Below are positions 36,541 through 46,800 of a stretch of 64,000 nt of DNA, piece after piece. Location of the stretch: positions 1,210,501 through 1,274,500 of the forward strand of contig NZ_LT629733.1 of assembly GCF_900104785.1 (NCBI RefSeq). Reading direction: 5' to 3'. Each line of letters starts with the position of its first letter. The stretch's first letter is position 1. Under the pieces are notes generated by a model, which was not told the origin of the DNA, did not search any database, and was given only the letters and a program-made list of their open reading frames with translations. The DNA is from Formosa sp. Hel1_31_208 (GTDB lineage: Bacteria; Bacteroidota; Bacteroidia; Flavobacteriales; Flavobacteriaceae). The position numbers were made by a program, and so were the translations under genes.

Positions 36541-38112
36541 ATGGCAGGAGGAAAATTGTCTGCAAGGCAGAAAATGATTAACTTAATGTACTTAGTCTTC
36601 ATCGCAATGATGGCTATGAACATGTCGAAAGAAGTATTATCTGCTTTCGGTTTAATGGAAGCTAAGTTCTCAGACGCGAACGTGGTAACCACTGATATGA
36701 ATGAAAAGTTACTAGCTAACTTAGAAACAAAGGCAGAAGAAAAGCCAGCGGAATTCGCAACGGCTGCTAATAAAGCCAAACAAATAAGTGCTGCTTCTGA
36801 TGAATTTTATAAGTATATAGAAACTTTAAAGGTTGATCTTCTTAAAAAAGGAGATTACAAAATAGATCCAAAGACTGGAAAATTACCATTTGAAGCTATG
36901 GACAAGACTGATATTTTAGATGAGTCATGGTTTACAGGTGATAAATTGACCAAAAAAGGACAGGAAGTTATGGCTAAGATTACTAGCTATAAATCTAAAG
37001 TAAAAGGAATTATTGGTGATGATGTCAAGTATTTCAAAGCCATTGAAAACTTTGAAAAAAGATTCAATACAAATCAGGTGAAAAATAAAGATGGAAAGCC
37101 TATTGATTGGTTGGATTATCATTTTAAAGGTTTCCCTGCAATTGCTTCATTTACAAAGCTAACTGCAATGCAAAATGATGTAAAAGTGACAGAAGCTAAT
37201 ATGTTCAATGTGTTCTTAGGAAATACATTAGATGAAGCAGTGTCTCTTAAAAACTACACAGCTATTGTAATAGCGGATAAATCAGCCTTTTTTGCCGGCG
37301 AGAAATTTCAAGGTAAAGTAGTGTTAGGTAAATACGCCAATGTAACCCCAACAGGTTTAAGTGTTGGAGGATCTGCGATAGATTTAGAAAATGCTATTGA
37401 TTCGACCGGAGCTGCACGTTTAGATTTTAACGTTGGTAGCGTTGGAGAGCATGCAATTGATGGTAGTTTTACGTTCTTAGAAGATGGTAAGCCATTAGAA
37501 ATCCCAATTAAAGGAAACTATGTGGTAGTGCCACGTCCAAACTCTGCTACAATTTCTGCAGATAAGATGAATGTAGTCTATCGTGGTGTTGATAACCCAA
37601 TGACTATATCTTTTGCTGGTGTTCCAGATAATAAGGTTGCAGCTAATGCAGCAGGTTTAAAACCAGTTTCTGGAATGGGCAAATATGTAATGAAGCCTAC
37701 TTCAGGTAGAGAAGTAACAATTAATGTTACTGCTACATTAGATGACGGTTCAAAAGTAAGTGATAAAGCGGTATTTAGAATTAAAGATATTCCAAAACCA
37801 GCTGGACGAATGGCTGGACAAATTGGAACCGGAAAATTACCTAGACAAAATGTTGAGATAGGTCGTGTTGAAGCGGTTTTAGAAGATTTTGATTTTGATT
37901 TGCCTCTAACCGTAACTGGTTTTAAGATCAAAGTCGAAGGAAAACCATCGGTAACATGCGCTGGAAATAAATTGAGTGCTGCAGCTAAATCTGCATTGAG
38001 AAGTGCAAAGCGAGGATCGCAAGTACAGATTTTTGATATTAAGTCTAAAACAACTACTCAAGGCCCAGTGATTAAGCCAGCGTCAGCATTGATTTTAGAG
38101 TTAAAAGATTAA
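36541..38112 (+). CDS. gldM: Gliding motility / T9SS motor shaft protein GldM
   Basis: A dimeric inner-membrane protein whose large periplasmic part spans to the GldKN ring. The N-terminus MAGGKLSARQKMINLMYLVFIAMMAMNMSKEVLSAFG holds the single membrane helix with family-specific residues. Four periplasmic domains follow over 523 residues, the last with LEDFDFDLPLTVTGFKIKVEGKPSVTC. It is 52 bases after gldL. Confidence 0.96.
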   Translation: MAGGKLSARQKMINLMYLVFIAMMAMNMSKEVLSAFGLMEAKFSDANVVTTDMNEKLLANLETKAEEKPAEFATAANKAKQISAASDEFYKYIETLKVDLLKKGDYKIDPKTGKLPFEAMDKTDILDESWFTGDKLTKKGQEVMAKITSYKSKVKGIIGDDVKYFKAIENFEKRFNTNQVKNKDGKPIDWLDYHFKGFPAIASFTKLTAMQNDVKVTEANMFNVFLGNTLDEAVSLKNYTAIVIADKSAFFAGEKFQGKVVLGKYANVTPTGLSVGGSAIDLENAIDSTGAARLDFNVGSVGEHAIDGSFTFLEDGKPLEIPIKGNYVVVPRPNSATISADKMNVVYRGVDNPMTISFAGVPDNKVAANAAGLKPVSGMGKYVMKPTSGREVTINVTATLDDGSKVSDKAVFRIKDIPKPAGRMAGQIGTGKLPRQNVEIGRVEAVLEDFDFDLPLTVTGFKIKVEGKPSVTCAGNKLSAAAKSALRSAKRGSQVQIFDIKSKTTTQGPVIKPASALILELKD

Positions 38113-38152
38113 TCACATTGTTGATGTGTAACCCAAATTAAAAATAAAAAAG

Positions 38153-39052
38153 ATGAATTATAAATTTTTATTATCAATCATTGCCACTGTAGGTTTAACA
38201 TCTAGTATGTTTTCTCAGGCAAACATTTTAAATGCCAAGACGCCTCAAGAGGTTGGTGTTAAGACTGAAGCACAGTTAGCATTAGATAATGACAAACCCT
38301 TAGAATATGGTTATGTTGATGATAGAGACATACTGTTTTCTAAAATGACTTGGGAAAAAGTGGTTTTAGATGAACGTGCCAACTTTCCATTATACTTTCC
38401 AGTAGATACTAATAACATCGGAAAGGAAAGACGCTCTTTATATCACACCTTGATTAAGGCGGTTAAAGATGGAAGAATTGAGAATGTTTATAATGATTCT
38501 TATTTTCACGAAAAAAGAACTTTAAAAGAGCTTAAGGATATTACTACAAAAGTTGATACGCTAGATATTGGTTATGACCAATTAAATGCAGATGGCTATG
38601 TAGATCCTGAATATATCACAACAACTAATATCGAAGCTTTTCATATTAGCGCTTACTTAATCAAAGGACTATGGTACTTTGATAAGCGTCATGGTGAATT
38701 AAAGTATAGAATTTTAGGTATTGCACCTGCAGCACCAGATGTTAACTTTTTAGATTCTGAAAATGAAGCAGATAAGGTGCCAAATGCTCTATTTTGGGTA
38801 TTTTTTCCTGAAGTAAGAGAAGTCTTGCACGAAGGGAAAGCCTTCAATAATAGTAATAGTGCAAAACCAATTACATTTGACCATTTGTTAAACTCGAGAC
38901 GTTTTAACGGCTATATGTACAAAGAAGAAAATGTATATGGAGATAGAGAAGTTAAAGAGTATGTTGCTGATAATGCCTTGATGCAACTCTTAGAGTCTGA
39001 TCGTATTAAAGATAAGATTAGAAACTTTGAACAGGATATGTGGTCTTACTAA
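38153..39052 (+). CDS. gldN: Gliding motility / T9SS ring protein GldN
   Basis: A periplasmic partner of GldK in the T9SS ring. A signal peptide (NYKFLLSIIATVGLTSSMFSQA) is followed by the conserved DDRDILFSKMTWEKVVLDERANFPLYFP, the KRHGELKYRILGIAPAAPDV block, and FWVFFPEVREVL. At 299 residues it is normal. No gldO-like second copy follows: the operon ends here in a strong terminator. Confidence 0.95.
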   Translation: MNYKFLLSIIATVGLTSSMFSQANILNAKTPQEVGVKTEAQLALDNDKPLEYGYVDDRDILFSKMTWEKVVLDERANFPLYFPVDTNNIGKERRSLYHTLIKAVKDGRIENVYNDSYFHEKRTLKELKDITTKVDTLDIGYDQLNADGYVDPEYITTTNIEAFHISAYLIKGLWYFDKRHGELKYRILGIAPAAPDVNFLDSENEADKVPNALFWVFFPEVREVLHEGKAFNNSNSAKPITFDHLLNSRRFNGYMYKEENVYGDREVKEYVADNALMQLLESDRIKDKIRNFEQDMWSY

Positions 39053-39077
39053 GAGAAGACTTAAATCATAAAAAAAA

Positions 39078-39107
39078 ACGCTCACTAATTTTTAGTGAGC
39101 GTTTTTT
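39078..39107 (+). terminator. Terminator of the gldKLMN operon
   Basis: ACGCTCACTAA (39078-39088) pairs perfectly with TTAGTGAGCGT (39092-39102) around a three-base loop, followed by six T. Confidence 0.9.
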
Positions 39108-39128
39108 ATTTGACTTATTTTTACCGTA

Positions 39129-40175
39129 ATGAAAAATGTAGATTATATAATTGTTGGTTGTGGATTGGCAGGAATCGCATTTTGTGAAGAATTGCGTCAA
39201 AACAATAAGTCATTTATTGTATTTGATAACAACTCTCAACATTCTTCAAAGGTTGCAGCTGGCCTTTATAATCCCGTCATATTAAAACGCTTTACAAAAG
39301 TTTGGAATGCAAAATCTCAATTAGAATTAGCGCTTCCAAAATATGTCATTTTGGAACGACTTCTAAAAACTAAATTAAATTATCAACTTCCGGTATATAG
39401 AAAGTTCGCTTCCATTGAAGAACAAAATGAATGGTTTATCGCATCAGATAAACCCATATTAGGGGACTTCTTATCTACAACACTCATACCCAATAAAAAT
39501 CCACACATAAATGCGCAGTATGGATTTGGAGAAGTTCTGCATTCAGGCAGAATACATACCACTCATTTAGTAACATCCTATATTGATTATCTGAAGTCTC
39601 AGGATCAATTTTATAACATAGGATTTGAATACGAGGCACTAGTTATAAAACCGCATCAAAAGACTTATCGTAATGTAACTGCAAATCATATCGTTTTTGC
39701 TGAAGGCTATGGACTGTCTAATAATCCATTTTTTAATTATTTGCCATTAAACGGTACTAAAGGCGAAATGCTCACTATCAAAGCACCAGATTTAAAAATA
39801 GATTTTATTTTAAAATCTTCGGTATTTGTTGTGCCATTAGAAAATGATTTGTATTGGATTGGTGCTACATACGAACGAGAGGATAAAACACATTCTATAT
39901 CAGAAAAAGCAAAAATAGACTTACTTCAGAAAGTCAAACAGATAATAAATTGTGATTTTGAAGTCGTAAGTCAAGTTGCAGGTATTAGACCAACAACGAG
40001 AGATAGAAGGCCTTTGGTAGGGGAACATCCAATACATAAAAACATGTATGTCTTAAATGGTTTAGGAACACGAGGTGTAATGATTTCACCTTATGTTGCA
40101 CAACAATTATTCAATCACATAGAAGAAGGAAATCATTTAGATCCCGAAATAAATATCAGTCGATTTAACACCTAA
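39129..40175 (+). CDS. FAD-dependent oxidoreductase (DAO family)
   Basis: A 348-residue flavoprotein of the D-amino-acid-oxidase superfamily. The Rossmann motif YIIVGCGLAGIAFCEEL opens the chain, and the C-terminal FAD contact is VAGIRPTTRDRRPLVGEHP with LNGLGTRGVMISPYVA. Substrate-domain residues are family-typical but do not identify the amine substrate; ThiO-like or MnmC-C-like activity is possible. It ends convergently with the DUF983 gene, overlapping it by four bases. Confidence 0.88.
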   Translation: MKNVDYIIVGCGLAGIAFCEELRQNNKSFIVFDNNSQHSSKVAAGLYNPVILKRFTKVWNAKSQLELALPKYVILERLLKTKLNYQLPVYRKFASIEEQNEWFIASDKPILGDFLSTTLIPNKNPHINAQYGFGEVLHSGRIHTTHLVTSYIDYLKSQDQFYNIGFEYEALVIKPHQKTYRNVTANHIVFAEGYGLSNNPFFNYLPLNGTKGEMLTIKAPDLKIDFILKSSVFVVPLENDLYWIGATYEREDKTHSISEKAKIDLLQKVKQIINCDFEVVSQVAGIRPTTRDRRPLVGEHPIHKNMYVLNGLGTRGVMISPYVAQQLFNHIEEGNHLDPEINISRFNT

Positions 40176-40555
40176 TCTTTCTTTACTAAAGATTTGTCAT
40201 AACTCATAAATAAGTTAATCCAAATATTTCTAGACAGCCTCATGATAATTGGACCAAAAGCAATTAAACTAATTACTATGGCAATAAAAGCGGTTATTAA
40301 TGAAGTTTCAAGCATCAAAAAACTTATTATAAATGTGCCAATAGCAAAGGCAATCCCCACACCATAACTCACATACATAGAACCATAAAAGAAAGAGGGC
40401 TCCATTCGGTAACGTGTGCCGCAATGCGAACAATGGTCGTTGATCTTTAAAACATCACGCAATATATATGGGTTTTTAGTGTCATACATAGATTCTTGAT
40501 GACATTTCGGACAAGCTCCTGTGAGAATACTATATAGTTTCGTGCCTTTTAGCAT
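40172..40555 (-). CDS. DUF983 membrane protein
   Basis: A 127-residue protein with an N-terminal zinc-ribbon-like domain, CPKC at about 15-18 and CSHCG about 25 residues later, then two transmembrane helices (about 58-79 and 84-108). This is the DUF983 architecture widely found in Bacteroidota and Alphaproteobacteria. Function is unknown. Its promoter lies at 40596-40603. Confidence 0.88.
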   Translation of the reverse strand: MLKGTKLYSILTGACPKCHQESMYDTKNPYILRDVLKINDHCSHCGTRYRMEPSFFYGSMYVSYGVGIAFAIGTFIISFLMLETSLITAFIAIVISLIAFGPIIMRLSRNIWINLFMSYDKSLVKKD

Positions 40556-40569
40556 GATTTAAATTTGTT

Positions 40570-40577
40570 TACTTTTG
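40570..40577 (+). promoter_or_regulatory. Promoter -7 element of the ABC-F gene
   Basis: TACTTTTG, exact -7 match, 63 bases before the ATG at 40641. Confidence 0.5.
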
Positions 40578-40595
40578 CGCTTCAGTTATAAAATA

Positions 40596-40603
40596 CAAAG
40601 TTA
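40596..40603 (-). promoter_or_regulatory. Promoter -7 element of the DUF983 gene
   Basis: TAACTTTG on the minus strand, 40 bases before the start. The two divergent promoters overlap face to face in an 85-base gap. Confidence 0.5.
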
Positions 40604-40640
40604 AGACTAATTAATAAATTCACTATAACAAAAGTAGCAA

Positions 40641-42548
40641 ATGCTCAATATTCATAATCTTTCTATTTCCTTTCAGGGCGAATATTTATTCGAGGATATC
40701 ACGTTTAAATTAAGTCCTGGTGATCGCATAGGATTGATTGGTAAAAATGGTGCAGGAAAATCTACGATGCTCAAAATCTTGTCCAAAGAACTTGAACCAG
40801 ATTCTGGCCAAATTGCGGCTGATAAAAACTTGAGTTTTGGATTTTTAAAACAAGATATCGATTTTGTTTTTGGACGAACAGTTCTAGAAGAAGCCTACCA
40901 GGCATTTGAAGCAATTAAAGCATTAGAAACAAAAATGGAGTACGTCAACACGCAATTAGCGGAACGTACCGATTATGAGAGTGAAACCTATCATCAGTTA
41001 ATGGTTGATCTCAATGATATTCAGCATCAATATGAAATCATTGGAGGTTATAATTATCAAGGAGAAACTGAAAAAATATTACAAGGATTGGGGTTTCAGC
41101 GTGATGATTTTAATAAACTAACCGATACCTTTTCTGGTGGATGGAGAATGAGAATTGAATTAGCAAAGTTACTACTTCAAAATAATGATATCTTACTTCT
41201 AGATGAACCTACAAATCATCTAGATATAGAATCAATCATCTGGTTAGAGAGTTTTCTGAAAAATTACTCGGGTGCAGTTGTTATTGTCTCTCACGATAAA
41301 ATGTTTTTAGATAATGTGACTAATCGTACGATAGAAATTTCTCTCGGCAGAATTTACGATTATCCAAAACCTTATTCTAAGTTTCTTGTTTTAAGAAATG
41401 AGATTAAAGCCCAACAATTGGCATCACAAAAAAATCAGCAAAAGCAAATAGAACAAACCGAAAAACTAATTGAAAAATTTAGAGCTAAAGCAAGTAAAGC
41501 GACCATGGCACAATCGCTCATTAAAAAATTAGATAAAATTGATCGTATAGAGGTTGATCAAGACGATAACAGTGTCATGACTCTTAATTTTCCTGTTTCA
41601 GTAACACCAGGAAAAGTTGTTATCGAAGCCGAAAACATTTCTAAAAGTTATGATGATAATCACGTATTAACCAATGTTAATTTGATGATTGAACGCGATA
41701 GTAAAACTGCTTTTGTTGGACAAAATGGACAAGGCAAATCTACCTTAGCAAAAATAATTGTTGGCGAACTTAAGCATCAAGGTAATTTAAAGCTAGGTCA
41801 TAATGTTCAAATTGGATATTTCGCTCAAAATCAAGCTGAATATTTAGATGGTAGTAAAACCGTATTGGATACGATGATTGATGCTGCTAACGAAACTAAT
41901 AGAAGTAAGGTTCGTGATATTTTGGGATCATTTTTATTTAGAGGAGATGAAGCCGAAAAGTATGTGCGCGTCCTTTCTGGAGGAGAACGTAACCGTTTAG
42001 CTTTGGCGAAGCTTATGCTTCAGCCCATTAATGTTTTAATAATGGATGAGCCTACCAACCACTTAGATATTACGTCTAAAAATGTTTTAAAGGAGGCTCT
42101 TAAAAAGTATGAAGGTACTTTAGTCTTAGTATCTCACGATAGAGATTTTCTTCAAGGTTTGACTAATAAAGTGTATGAGTTTAAAGACGAGAAGATAAAA
42201 GAATATTTAGGGGATATTGATTTTTATTTAGAGCAGCGTAACGTAGAGAACTTAAGAGAAGTAGAGAAGCGGACTGTTATTAAAGACATACCAAAAACAA
42301 CAAATAAACAGTCGTACGAAGCACAGAAAAAGCTGAAATCTCTAAATAATAAGCTGAGTAATATCGAATCTAAGATTAGTCAGCTCGAAAAAGACATCAA
42401 AGAAGATGATGTAGAATTAGCTACAAACTATGATGCTACGGTTGCCAACGATACTTTTTTTGATCATTATCAGGCTAAAAAGGAAAAATTAAAGCAATTA
42501 ATGGCAGATTGGGAAAACATTCAATACGAATTGGACGATTTGTCTTAA
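40641..42548 (+). CDS. ABC-F family ATPase (translation factor type)
   Basis: A soluble protein with two ABC domains and no membrane part, acting on the ribosome E site (EttA/Uup/YfmR-like). The first Walker A is GLIGKNGAGKST (about residue 35) with signature SGGWRMR; the second is FVGQNGQGKST with SGGERNR. A charged P-site tRNA-interaction linker lies between them (NEIKAQQLASQKNQQKQIEQTEK). A C-terminal coiled coil (SYEAQKKLKSLNNKLSNIESKISQLEKDI) points to the Uup/YdiF branch. The 635 residues fit. Confidence 0.93.
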   Translation: MLNIHNLSISFQGEYLFEDITFKLSPGDRIGLIGKNGAGKSTMLKILSKELEPDSGQIAADKNLSFGFLKQDIDFVFGRTVLEEAYQAFEAIKALETKMEYVNTQLAERTDYESETYHQLMVDLNDIQHQYEIIGGYNYQGETEKILQGLGFQRDDFNKLTDTFSGGWRMRIELAKLLLQNNDILLLDEPTNHLDIESIIWLESFLKNYSGAVVIVSHDKMFLDNVTNRTIEISLGRIYDYPKPYSKFLVLRNEIKAQQLASQKNQQKQIEQTEKLIEKFRAKASKATMAQSLIKKLDKIDRIEVDQDDNSVMTLNFPVSVTPGKVVIEAENISKSYDDNHVLTNVNLMIERDSKTAFVGQNGQGKSTLAKIIVGELKHQGNLKLGHNVQIGYFAQNQAEYLDGSKTVLDTMIDAANETNRSKVRDILGSFLFRGDEAEKYVRVLSGGERNRLALAKLMLQPINVLIMDEPTNHLDITSKNVLKEALKKYEGTLVLVSHDRDFLQGLTNKVYEFKDEKIKEYLGDIDFYLEQRNVENLREVEKRTVIKDIPKTTNKQSYEAQKKLKSLNNKLSNIESKISQLEKDIKEDDVELATNYDATVANDTFFDHYQAKKEKLKQLMADWENIQYELDDLS

Positions 42549-42604
42549 ATGAAGGCATATATTGTTTTATGTTTTTTTTAACTGCAATACACTCAGTATT
42601 TAAA

Positions 42605-42612
42605 TACTTTTG
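42605..42612 (+). promoter_or_regulatory. Promoter -7 element of the RND efflux operon
   Basis: TACTTTTG, exact -7 match, leaving a leader of about 60 bases to the adaptor ATG. Confidence 0.6.
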
Positions 42613-42625
42613 CACCGAAATTACT

Positions 42626-42658
42626 TGAATTTCTAATATGGTGACAAATAGAAATTCA
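42626..42658. promoter_or_regulatory. Inverted repeat in the RND operon leader
   Basis: TGAATTTCT (42626-42634) and AGAAATTCA (42650-42658) are perfect 9-base arms with a 15-base spacer, between the promoter and the first start codon. It may be a repressor operator or a leader hairpin. No regulator gene adjoins the operon. Confidence 0.5.
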
Positions 42659-42675
42659 CAAACCATCACATCTTT

Positions 42676-43866
42676 ATGCGTAATATTATCCTTTCTATTA
42701 TTGGGTTATTATTAATTATTGGCTCCTTTCTTATAGGTAGCCAGTTAATCGAAAACAAGAAAAAGCCAAAGACAGTTCCTGAAAAAATCGTAAAGACGGT
42801 CTTTACAGATACAGTTCAAAATGGGACAATTAAAATTATTATCCCAGCAAACGGAAGCCTTATGGCAAAGCGTCGTGTTGAAATCTATTCTGAAGTTCAA
42901 GGTGTGTTCAGAACGAGCAATAAACTCTTTAAAACAGGTCAGGAATATCGGCAAGGTGAAACCTTAATTAAGATAGATGCTTCTGAATACTATGCGAGTG
43001 TGCAATCTTCAAAAAGTGATTTATATAATGCTATAGCGGCTATCATGCCTGACTTGCGTTTAGATTTCCCAGAAGTGTTTCCAAAATGGCGAAACTATCT
43101 TAATTCATTCGACTTAAACAAAACCACACCCATATTACCCGAAATGACTGCGGAAAAGGAGAATTATTTTATAACTGGTCGAGGTATTGTATCTAGCTAT
43201 TACAATGTAAAAAATTTAGAGCAACGACTATCCAAGTACACTATTAGAGCACCTTTTTCGGGGATTTTAACAGAAGCATTAGTGACTGAGGGATCGTTGA
43301 TACGTAACGGACAAAAACTAGGCGAGTTTATAGATCCGTCCATATACGAAATGGAAGTCGCTCTGAGTAAATCTTATGCGAGTCTTTTAAAAGTTGGTGA
43401 AAAAGTTGAACTCAACAACTTAGAAAACACACAAAACTATACTGGAATTATCTCGCGTGTTAACGGAAGTATTGATGCAACCACACAAACCATTACAGCA
43501 TTTATTGAAGTCAAAGATGACGCCCTCAAAGAAGGTTTGTATCTCGAAGCAAAATTAAATGCAAAAAGTGAAGATAATGCGATTGAAATCAATAGAAATT
43601 TGATGCTAGATGGTGACCAGATCTATGTGGTGAGAGACAGTTTATTAGATATTATCGATGTGAAATCGGTTTATTTTTCTGATAAAAAAGTAGTATTGAA
43701 AAATGTGCCTGATGGCACCATCATGTTGTCTAAACCTGTTCCAGGTGCCTATGCAGGAATGTTGGTTAAACCATTCGAAGCTAAAAAAGCAGAAAAGATT
43801 TCTATCAAAGATGAAGACGACACGCTTTCAGCAATGAAAACCAAATCTAACAAAGTTAAGCAATAG
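42676..43866 (+). CDS. RND efflux periplasmic adaptor (membrane fusion protein)
   Basis: A 396-residue membrane fusion protein bridging the RND pump and TolC. An N-terminal anchor helix (ILSIIGLLLIIGSFLIGSQL) precedes the lipoyl/barrel-sandwich halves (GSLMAKRRVEIYSEVQGVF and YTIRAPFSGILTEALVTEGSLIRNGQKLGEF). The hairpin between them is short and not a long coiled coil. The beta-barrel and membrane-proximal domains follow. It stops three bases before the pump gene. Confidence 0.93.
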   Translation: MRNIILSIIGLLLIIGSFLIGSQLIENKKKPKTVPEKIVKTVFTDTVQNGTIKIIIPANGSLMAKRRVEIYSEVQGVFRTSNKLFKTGQEYRQGETLIKIDASEYYASVQSSKSDLYNAIAAIMPDLRLDFPEVFPKWRNYLNSFDLNKTTPILPEMTAEKENYFITGRGIVSSYYNVKNLEQRLSKYTIRAPFSGILTEALVTEGSLIRNGQKLGEFIDPSIYEMEVALSKSYASLLKVGEKVELNNLENTQNYTGIISRVNGSIDATTQTITAFIEVKDDALKEGLYLEAKLNAKSEDNAIEINRNLMLDGDQIYVVRDSLLDIIDVKSVYFSDKKVVLKNVPDGTIMLSKPVPGAYAGMLVKPFEAKKAEKISIKDEDDTLSAMKTKSNKVKQ

Positions 43867-43869
43867 GTC

Positions 43870-46800
43870 ATGAGAAAATTATTAGCCTATTTTATCCGTT
43901 ACCACGTTGCTGTAAATGTGTTTATTTTTGCATTTTTCGTGTTTGGTATTTTAGGATATATGTCGCTAAAGTCGTCATTTTTTCCGCTTGTAGATTCCAA
44001 AATCATCAATGTCAATATCACCTATCCAGGAGCATCTCCGCAAGAGATTGAAGAAGGTATTGTACTTCAAATTGAAGATAACCTTAAAGGTTTAAAAGGG
44101 ATTGATCGTGTGACCTCTACATCCAGAGAAAATAGCGGGACAATAACTGTAGAGATTGAGAAAGGTGAGAATATTGACTTTATGCTACTTGAAGTTAAAA
44201 ACGCCGTTGATCGTGTGCCTTCATTTCCTACAGGAATGGAACCTCTTGTAGTTGCCAAACGTGAAGAGGTTAGAGAAACAATTTCATTTGCCTTAAGCGG
44301 AACAAATGTGCCTCTAGCAACATTAAAGCAAATTGGGCGTCAGGTCGAAAATGATTTACGTGCAATTGATGGTATTTCACAGGTGGAAGTTACGGGTTAT
44401 CCCGCAGAAGAAATTGAAATAGCAGTCAACGAAATTGATTTACTCGCTTTTAATTTAACTTTCGAAGAAGTTGCTCAAGCTGTAACAACTTCAAATATTT
44501 TAGTTACAGGTGGTAATATTAAAACCGACGTTGAAGAATATCTAATTCGGGCGAATAATCGTTCCTACTATGGTGATGAATTATCAAATCTTATCATTCG
44601 TGCAACACCTGACGGAAAAACCATAAGATTGAAAGATATCGCTATCGTGCGAGATCGTTTTTCAGAAACACCTAACGCTACCTTTTTTAATCAAGAGCTT
44701 TCTGTTAATATCTCAGTAACAAGCACCAATAATGAAGACCTCATTGCTTCGGCCGATAAAGTAAAAGATTATATTGAAGACTATAATCAGAAGTACGAAA
44801 ATATTAGATTGGATGTGGTTAGAGACCTTTCTATAACACTAAATCAACGCACGGCATTATTAGCTGAAAACGCATTTTTTGGGATTGTATTAGTGCTTTT
44901 GTTTCTATCTGTATTTTTAAATACACGTTTGGCATTCTGGGTAGCATTTGGACTGCCAATTTCTTTTCTTGGGATGTTCATTTTTGCGGCACAATTTGAT
45001 GTTACGATTAACGTATTGTCACTCTTTGGAATGATTATCGTAATTGGAATATTGGTAGATGATGGTATTGTGATTGCCGAAAACATATACCAGCATTATG
45101 AAAAAGGAAAATCACCCATTCAAGCTGCTATAGACGGGACCATGGAAGTGATTCCACCAGTAGTTTCTGCAATTATTACAACTGTATTGGCATTTTCGTT
45201 ATTCTTGTTTTTGGATAGTAGAATTGGTGAATTTTTTAGTGAAGTCTCTGTTGTAGTGATTCTAACCTTAGCGGTATCTTTGGTAGAAGCTTTAATTATT
45301 CTTCCTGCGCATTTAGCCCACTCTAAAGCCTTAAGGAAACAGAAAGTTGAAGTTAACTCATCCAAAATGAGAAGATTCTTTGCTAAAATGCGAGGAATTA
45401 ACGCTTTTGGTGATCGTATAATGAGCTTCTTAAGAGATCGTGTTTACTCGCCTACATTAGCTTTTGTTCTTGAGTTTAAATTTTTAGCACTCGGAATATT
45501 TGTCGCATTACTTGTCTTAACTTTTGGTTCTATTGGAGGTGGTGTGATTGGTGTAACCTTATTCCCCTCTATTGCCAGTGACCGTGTTACTATTGAACTA
45601 GATATGCCTAATGGGACCAACGTAAAGATTACGGATTCTATCATTTCAATGATTGAGGAAAAATCCTTTATCGTTAATCAAGAGTTTACTAAAAAATACT
45701 TAGCTGATACAGAAAAAGAACTTTTTGAAAATACAATTCTAACCTTGAATAGCAGTTCTAGTGCAAGGTTAGTGATTAATATGTTGCCTGGAGAAGAACG
45801 ACCAGATGAAATCGTGTCTTCTGCTGTGGCGAATCGATTAAGAGAAATTGTTGGACCAGTAATTGGTACAGAGCGTTTAATTTTTGGGTCTGGAGGGAAT
45901 TTTGGTGGAAGTCCAGTTTCTGTGGCATTATTAGGGAATAATATCTCAGAACTTAAAGCGGCAAAAAGTGAATTGAAACAAGTCCTACAGGAAAATCCGC
46001 TACTCAAAGATGTCGAAGATAACGATCCTGCAGGCATCAAAGAAATTCGATTAAAACTTAAAGAAAGCGCCTACTTATTAGGCTTAGATTTAAGAACTGT
46101 TATGACGCAAGTACGCTCTGGATTTTTTGGAGCACAGGCACAACGTTTTCAGAGAGGTCAAGACGAAATTAGAGTCTGGGTACGTTACGATAGAAGCAAT
46201 AGGGCATCTATAAATGATTTAGATGATATGCGAATTCTAACGCCTACTGGAGACCGAGTGACTTTAAAAGATATAGCAGTGTATACTATTGAAAGAGGTG
46301 ATGTTGCTATTAATCATTTGGAAGGTCAAAGAGAAATTCGTATTTCGGCAGATTTAAAAAACCCAAGTTCTAGTGCTACTGATATTTTAGAAGATATTAG
46401 AACTAATACTATACCTGAATTACAATCTAAGTATCCTACAATTTCAGCATCTTTTGAAGGACAAAACAGAGAAGCATCAAAATTAGGAAGTTCGTTGAAA
46501 GCTGCAGGAATTCCTATTTTAATACTTATTTATATCACAATTGCATTTACGTTCCGTAGTTACAGTCAGCCAATTTTATTAATTCTTTTGGTGCCTTTTA
46601 GTTTGACAGCGGTTGCTTGGGGGCATTGGCTCTTAGGATTTTCTGTAAATATTTTATCACTTCTAGGTATTATTGCACTTATTGGTATTATGGTGAATGA
46701 TGGCTTGGTTCTTATTGGGAAGTTCAATAGTAATTTACGGGAAGGGATGACATTTGATTTGGCACTAACGGAAGCTGGTAAATCGCGTTTTAGAGCCATT

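Noticed and set aside
39053..39128. gldO-like second copy of gldN
   Set aside because: A strong terminator follows gldN and the next gene is an FAD oxidoreductase.
44067..46799. Open frames on the minus strand within the RND pump gene
   Set aside because: Their translations show no protein-like pattern and they lie wholly inside a conserved coding region.
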